Positions 12,835 to 14,285 of a stretch of 14,285 nt of DNA are shown here, piece by piece. The stretch is taken from NCBI GenBank assembly GCA_023410055.1, contig JAEYQK010000036.1, forward strand, positions 1 through 14,285, in the 5' to 3' direction. The notes beneath the pieces were generated by a model. The model made no database searches, had not been told where the DNA came from, and saw nothing but the letters and a program-made list of their open reading frames with translations. This DNA is from Acidobacteriota bacterium (GTDB lineage Bacteria > Acidobacteriota > Terriglobia > Terriglobales > Acidobacteriaceae). Position numbers and translations under genes: made by a program. Position 1 is the stretch's first letter. Each line of letters begins with the position of its first letter.

Positions 12835-13447
12835 GTGCTGAACTCATCCTCGGCGTCATCGCCGCAAACGTCTCCGTCACCGGAACGCTCCGCTTGATGT
12901 GCCGCGTGCCTTCGACAATGACCTTTAATTTGTCGATATCGCCGCTCGACTCCTTGATACCGATCAAGTTCGGATGCTCGGCCAGCTCGATCACGATCTC
13001 CGCTGGCATGTCGTACCCGGTCGCCTGCGGGAAATTGTAGATGATCACCGGCAGCGGCGACCGATCACAAACGAACCGATAGAACGCCAGCATGTTCTCC
13101 GGCTTGTTCATCTGGCCCTTGTAGTAATGCGGCGTCCGCACCATCGCGACGTCATAACCAAGTTCGGCAGCGTAGTCGCAAAGCTTTAGCGTCTCCTGCG
13201 CCGACTCGATGCCACAACCGGCGATCAGCACTTTCTCCGGCCCGGCCACCTCGCGTGCGCACTTCAGCACGTCACGCCGCTCCTGGTCGCTCAGCAGAAT
13301 GGCCTCGCCCGTGGACCCTTGCACGACGATCCCGGCCACCGGTGTCTTGGAATACCTGGCAACATTGTGCTCAAGCTTCTTGTAGTAGATCTGCCCGTCC
13401 GCATAGAACGGCGTCGTAATCGGAGGAAATATCCCGTGCAACAGCAT
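12401..13447 (-). CDS. DapA-family aldolase/lyase (dihydrodipicolinate synthase family) with repeat-containing insertion
   Basis: A TIM-barrel pyruvate-aldolase family protein. GSTGE (44-48) is the dicarboxylate-binding loop, Y137 (IIYNFP) the catalytic tyrosine, and K165 (IGIKESSGD) the Schiff-base lysine, so it should be active. The family includes 4-hydroxy-tetrahydrodipicolinate synthase, N-acetylneuraminate lyase and 4-hydroxy-2-oxoglutarate aldolase. The ILAFADAAP segment and lack of lysine-gene neighbours favour the last type, at modest confidence. It is 348 aa against about 290-310: residues about 187-236 form an insertion before VGFQVLVG, low in complexity and containing repeat A3 (207-218, APSPSGKGAAP) plus a half copy. 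The frame is open to 13522, but the ATG at 13447 has AGGAGA about 5 bases upstream and begins the family's N-terminus (LHGIFPPITTPF). It is divergent from the hexosaminidase gene. Confidence 0.9.
   Translation of the reverse strand: MLLHGIFPPITTPFYADGQIYYKKLEHNVARYSKTPVAGIVVQGSTGEAILLSDQERRDVLKCAREVAGPEKVLIAGCGIESAQETLKLCDYAAELGYDVAMVRTPHYYKGQMNKPENMLAFYRFVCDRSPLPVIIYNFPQATGYDMPAEIVIELAEHPNLIGIKESSGDIDKLKVIVEGTRHIKRSVPVTETFAAMTPRMSSALSNAPSPSGKGAAPAVAGGAAPATGLKMRQKKVGFQVLVGAAQKLAPSLEAGAVGAILAFADAAPTAMYEVYAAWKEGDKQLAMEKQQRVAAAASRIAGDLSIPGVKYAMDLNGYYGGPVRLPLLGLTAELKAEVERLMADIRN
12794..12827. repeat. Palindromic element A inside the aldolase gene (A3)
   Basis: Same 34-bp element as at 7601-7634 with one change (GAA for GCA in the loop). 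On the coding strand it encodes APSPSGKGAAP, the same reading frame as A1. An 11-base half copy (GCGGGTGCCGC) lies 24 bp away at 12768-12778. Confidence 0.92.
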
Positions 13448-13464
13448 CTGCTCTCCTGGTTCTT

Positions 13465-13512
13465 GTAGCGCGAGTTCTCGCAACCGAGATCCCTGCGGCG
13501 TTAGCCGCTGAG
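13465..13512. repeat. GTAG-headed tandem small hairpins upstream of the aldolase
   Basis: GTAG (13465-13468) precedes GCGAG (13470-13474) / CTCGC (13477-13481). A second hairpin, GCGGC (13495-13499) / GCCGC (13504-13508), follows. The layout resembles the tandem hairpins at 8491-8537. It would lie in the aldolase 5' untranslated region. Confidence 0.5.
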
Positions 13513-13549
13513 GCAAAAACACCCCTGATGTCTAGATGAAATCACCACA

Positions 13550-13577
13550 TTGAGAAATCAGCAACATCTTGTATGAT
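13550..13577 (+). promoter_or_regulatory. Candidate sigma-70 promoter of the beta-hexosaminidase gene
   Basis: TTGAGA (13550-13555) and TATGAT (13572-13577) are separated by 16 bases. Transcription would begin near 13584, giving a short leader before the ATG at 13600 and arguing against the in-frame ATGs at 13573 and 13576. Confidence 0.5.
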
Positions 13578-13599
13578 GAACGGCTCACGAGCACTCTTT

Positions 13600-14285
13600 A
13601 TGAAACTCTTGTTCCTCTGCTTCATCGCCCTCTCTGTTCTGGGATTAACCATGCCCAATGCACGCGCGCAGTCCACACCCGAATCGCGCTTAATGCCTAT
13701 CCCAGCCTCGCTCCGCGCCAGCACGGGACAACTCCCAATCACCCAATCCTTCACCATCGCCATCACCGGCACCAAGGACGTCCGTGTCAACCGCGCCGCG
13801 CAGAGACTCGTGGAACGCATCTCGCGCCAGACCGGAATCCCGCTTCGCACCCGACTCGCCGACCCCTCTGACGCCACGCTCGTACTCTCGGCCGAGACCT
13901 CCGGCGCATCCGTGCAGAAGTTAGGCGAAGACGAGTCCTACAAACTCGACGTCACGCCCACCAGTGCTCGCATCACCGCCCCGACCTCGCTCGGCGTACT
14001 CCGCGGCATCGAGACCTTCCTCCAGCTTCTCCAGATCGGACCCGACAGCTTCTTCGTCCCGGCCGTCACCATCGAAGACCATCCGCGGTTCGCCTGGCGT
14101 GGCCTCATGATGGACCCTTGCCGCCACTGGATGCCAGTAGAGGTCGTCAAGCGCAATCTCGATGGCATGGCCGCCGTGAAGATGAACGTGTTTCACTGGC
14201 ACCTCTCCGAGAACCAGGCCTTCCGCATCGAGAGCAAGAAGTTACCCAAGCTCCACGAACTAGGCTCGAACGGCCTCTACTACAC
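13600..14285 (+). CDS. Secreted beta-N-acetylhexosaminidase (GH20), N-terminal part
   Basis: The first ~228 residues of a glycoside hydrolase family 20 enzyme, which removes terminal GlcNAc/GalNAc from chitin fragments or glycans outside the cytoplasm. The gene runs off the right edge. Residues 1-24 are a signal peptide (MKLLFLCFIALSVLGLTMPN...ARAQ). Residues about 35-160 fit the GH20b N-terminal domain (Y-x-L-D-V, APTSLGVLRGIETFLQL). The catalytic barrel begins at IEDHPRFAWRGLMMDPCRHW, then DGMAAVKMNVFHWHLSENQAFRIESKKLPKL. The usual D-D-Q-G-W/F-R-I-E reads E-N-Q-A-F-R-I-E. The catalytic Asp-Glu pair lies beyond the window. No Shine-Dalgarno is visible; I chose 13600 because of the signal peptide and the promoter placed over the upstream ATGs at 13573 and 13576. 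Confidence 0.9.
   Translation, partial: MKLLFLCFIALSVLGLTMPNARAQSTPESRLMPIPASLRASTGQLPITQSFTIAITGTKDVRVNRAAQRLVERISRQTGIPLRTRLADPSDATLVLSAETSGASVQKLGEDESYKLDVTPTSARITAPTSLGVLRGIETFLQLLQIGPDSFFVPAVTIEDHPRFAWRGLMMDPCRHWMPVEVVKRNLDGMAAVKMNVFHWHLSENQAFRIESKKLPKLHELGSNGLYY

Noticed and set aside
13448..13522. 25-residue N-terminal extension of the aldolase
   Set aside because: The family's N-terminus begins at the ATG at 13447, which has AGGAGA upstream; the extension lies over a hairpin repeat.

Overview
This window looks like chromosome from an Acidobacteriota (Terriglobia-type) bacterium. That assignment is inference. It rests on moderately high GC, a CCCH-finger hypothetical protein of a kind I associate with this phylum, and intergenic spaces filled with short palindromes and octamer arrays. 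No rRNA, tRNA, transposase, integrase or CRISPR array is visible.

Positions 1-9194 are almost entirely minus-strand, so transcription runs right to left. In that order the genes are a TetR regulator, an enoyl-CoA hydratase, an NAD-dependent aldehyde dehydrogenase, a BoxB-like diiron benzoyl-CoA epoxidase, a second crotonase resembling cyclohexadienecarbonyl-CoA hydratase, a small tail-anchored protein, and the three subunits of a molybdenum hydroxylase. The hydroxylase genes ([2Fe-2S], Mo-cofactor, FAD) overlap by 4 bp at each junction, and the FAD gene runs off the left edge. The Mo subunit resembles the alpha subunit of 4-hydroxybenzoyl-CoA reductase. Together the set suggests CoA-dependent degradation of aromatic acids: dehydroxylation of 4-hydroxybenzoyl-CoA, ring epoxidation, hydration/cleavage, and oxidation of an aldehyde intermediate. 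A 16-bp palindrome just upstream of the TetR gene is a plausible self-operator.

Positions 9385-11127 hold a divergent non-heme ferritin with a long disordered basic tail, facing a secreted or lipid-anchored PEGA-domain protein across a terminator. Positions 11611-12834 encode the finger protein, whose reading frame runs on through repeats and then antisense into a DapA-family aldolase (12401-13447). Divergent from the aldolase is the start of a secreted GH20 beta-hexosaminidase, which runs off the right edge.

The most unusual content is the repeats. A 34-bp palindrome sits in frame, in the same reading frame, inside two unrelated genes (Mo subunit and aldolase), with a third copy between genes. 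A family of hairpins headed GGTGCCCC has different but self-complementary stems; two of them encode the tail of the Mo subunit, and one lies inside the loop of another. Octamer arrays (GATCACCC and TCATCCGY) abut the stop codons of several minus-strand genes, and one of them supplies the TetR stop codon. This resembles the in-gene palindromic elements of Rickettsia or RAYT-driven REP elements, but no mobilising enzyme is in the window.
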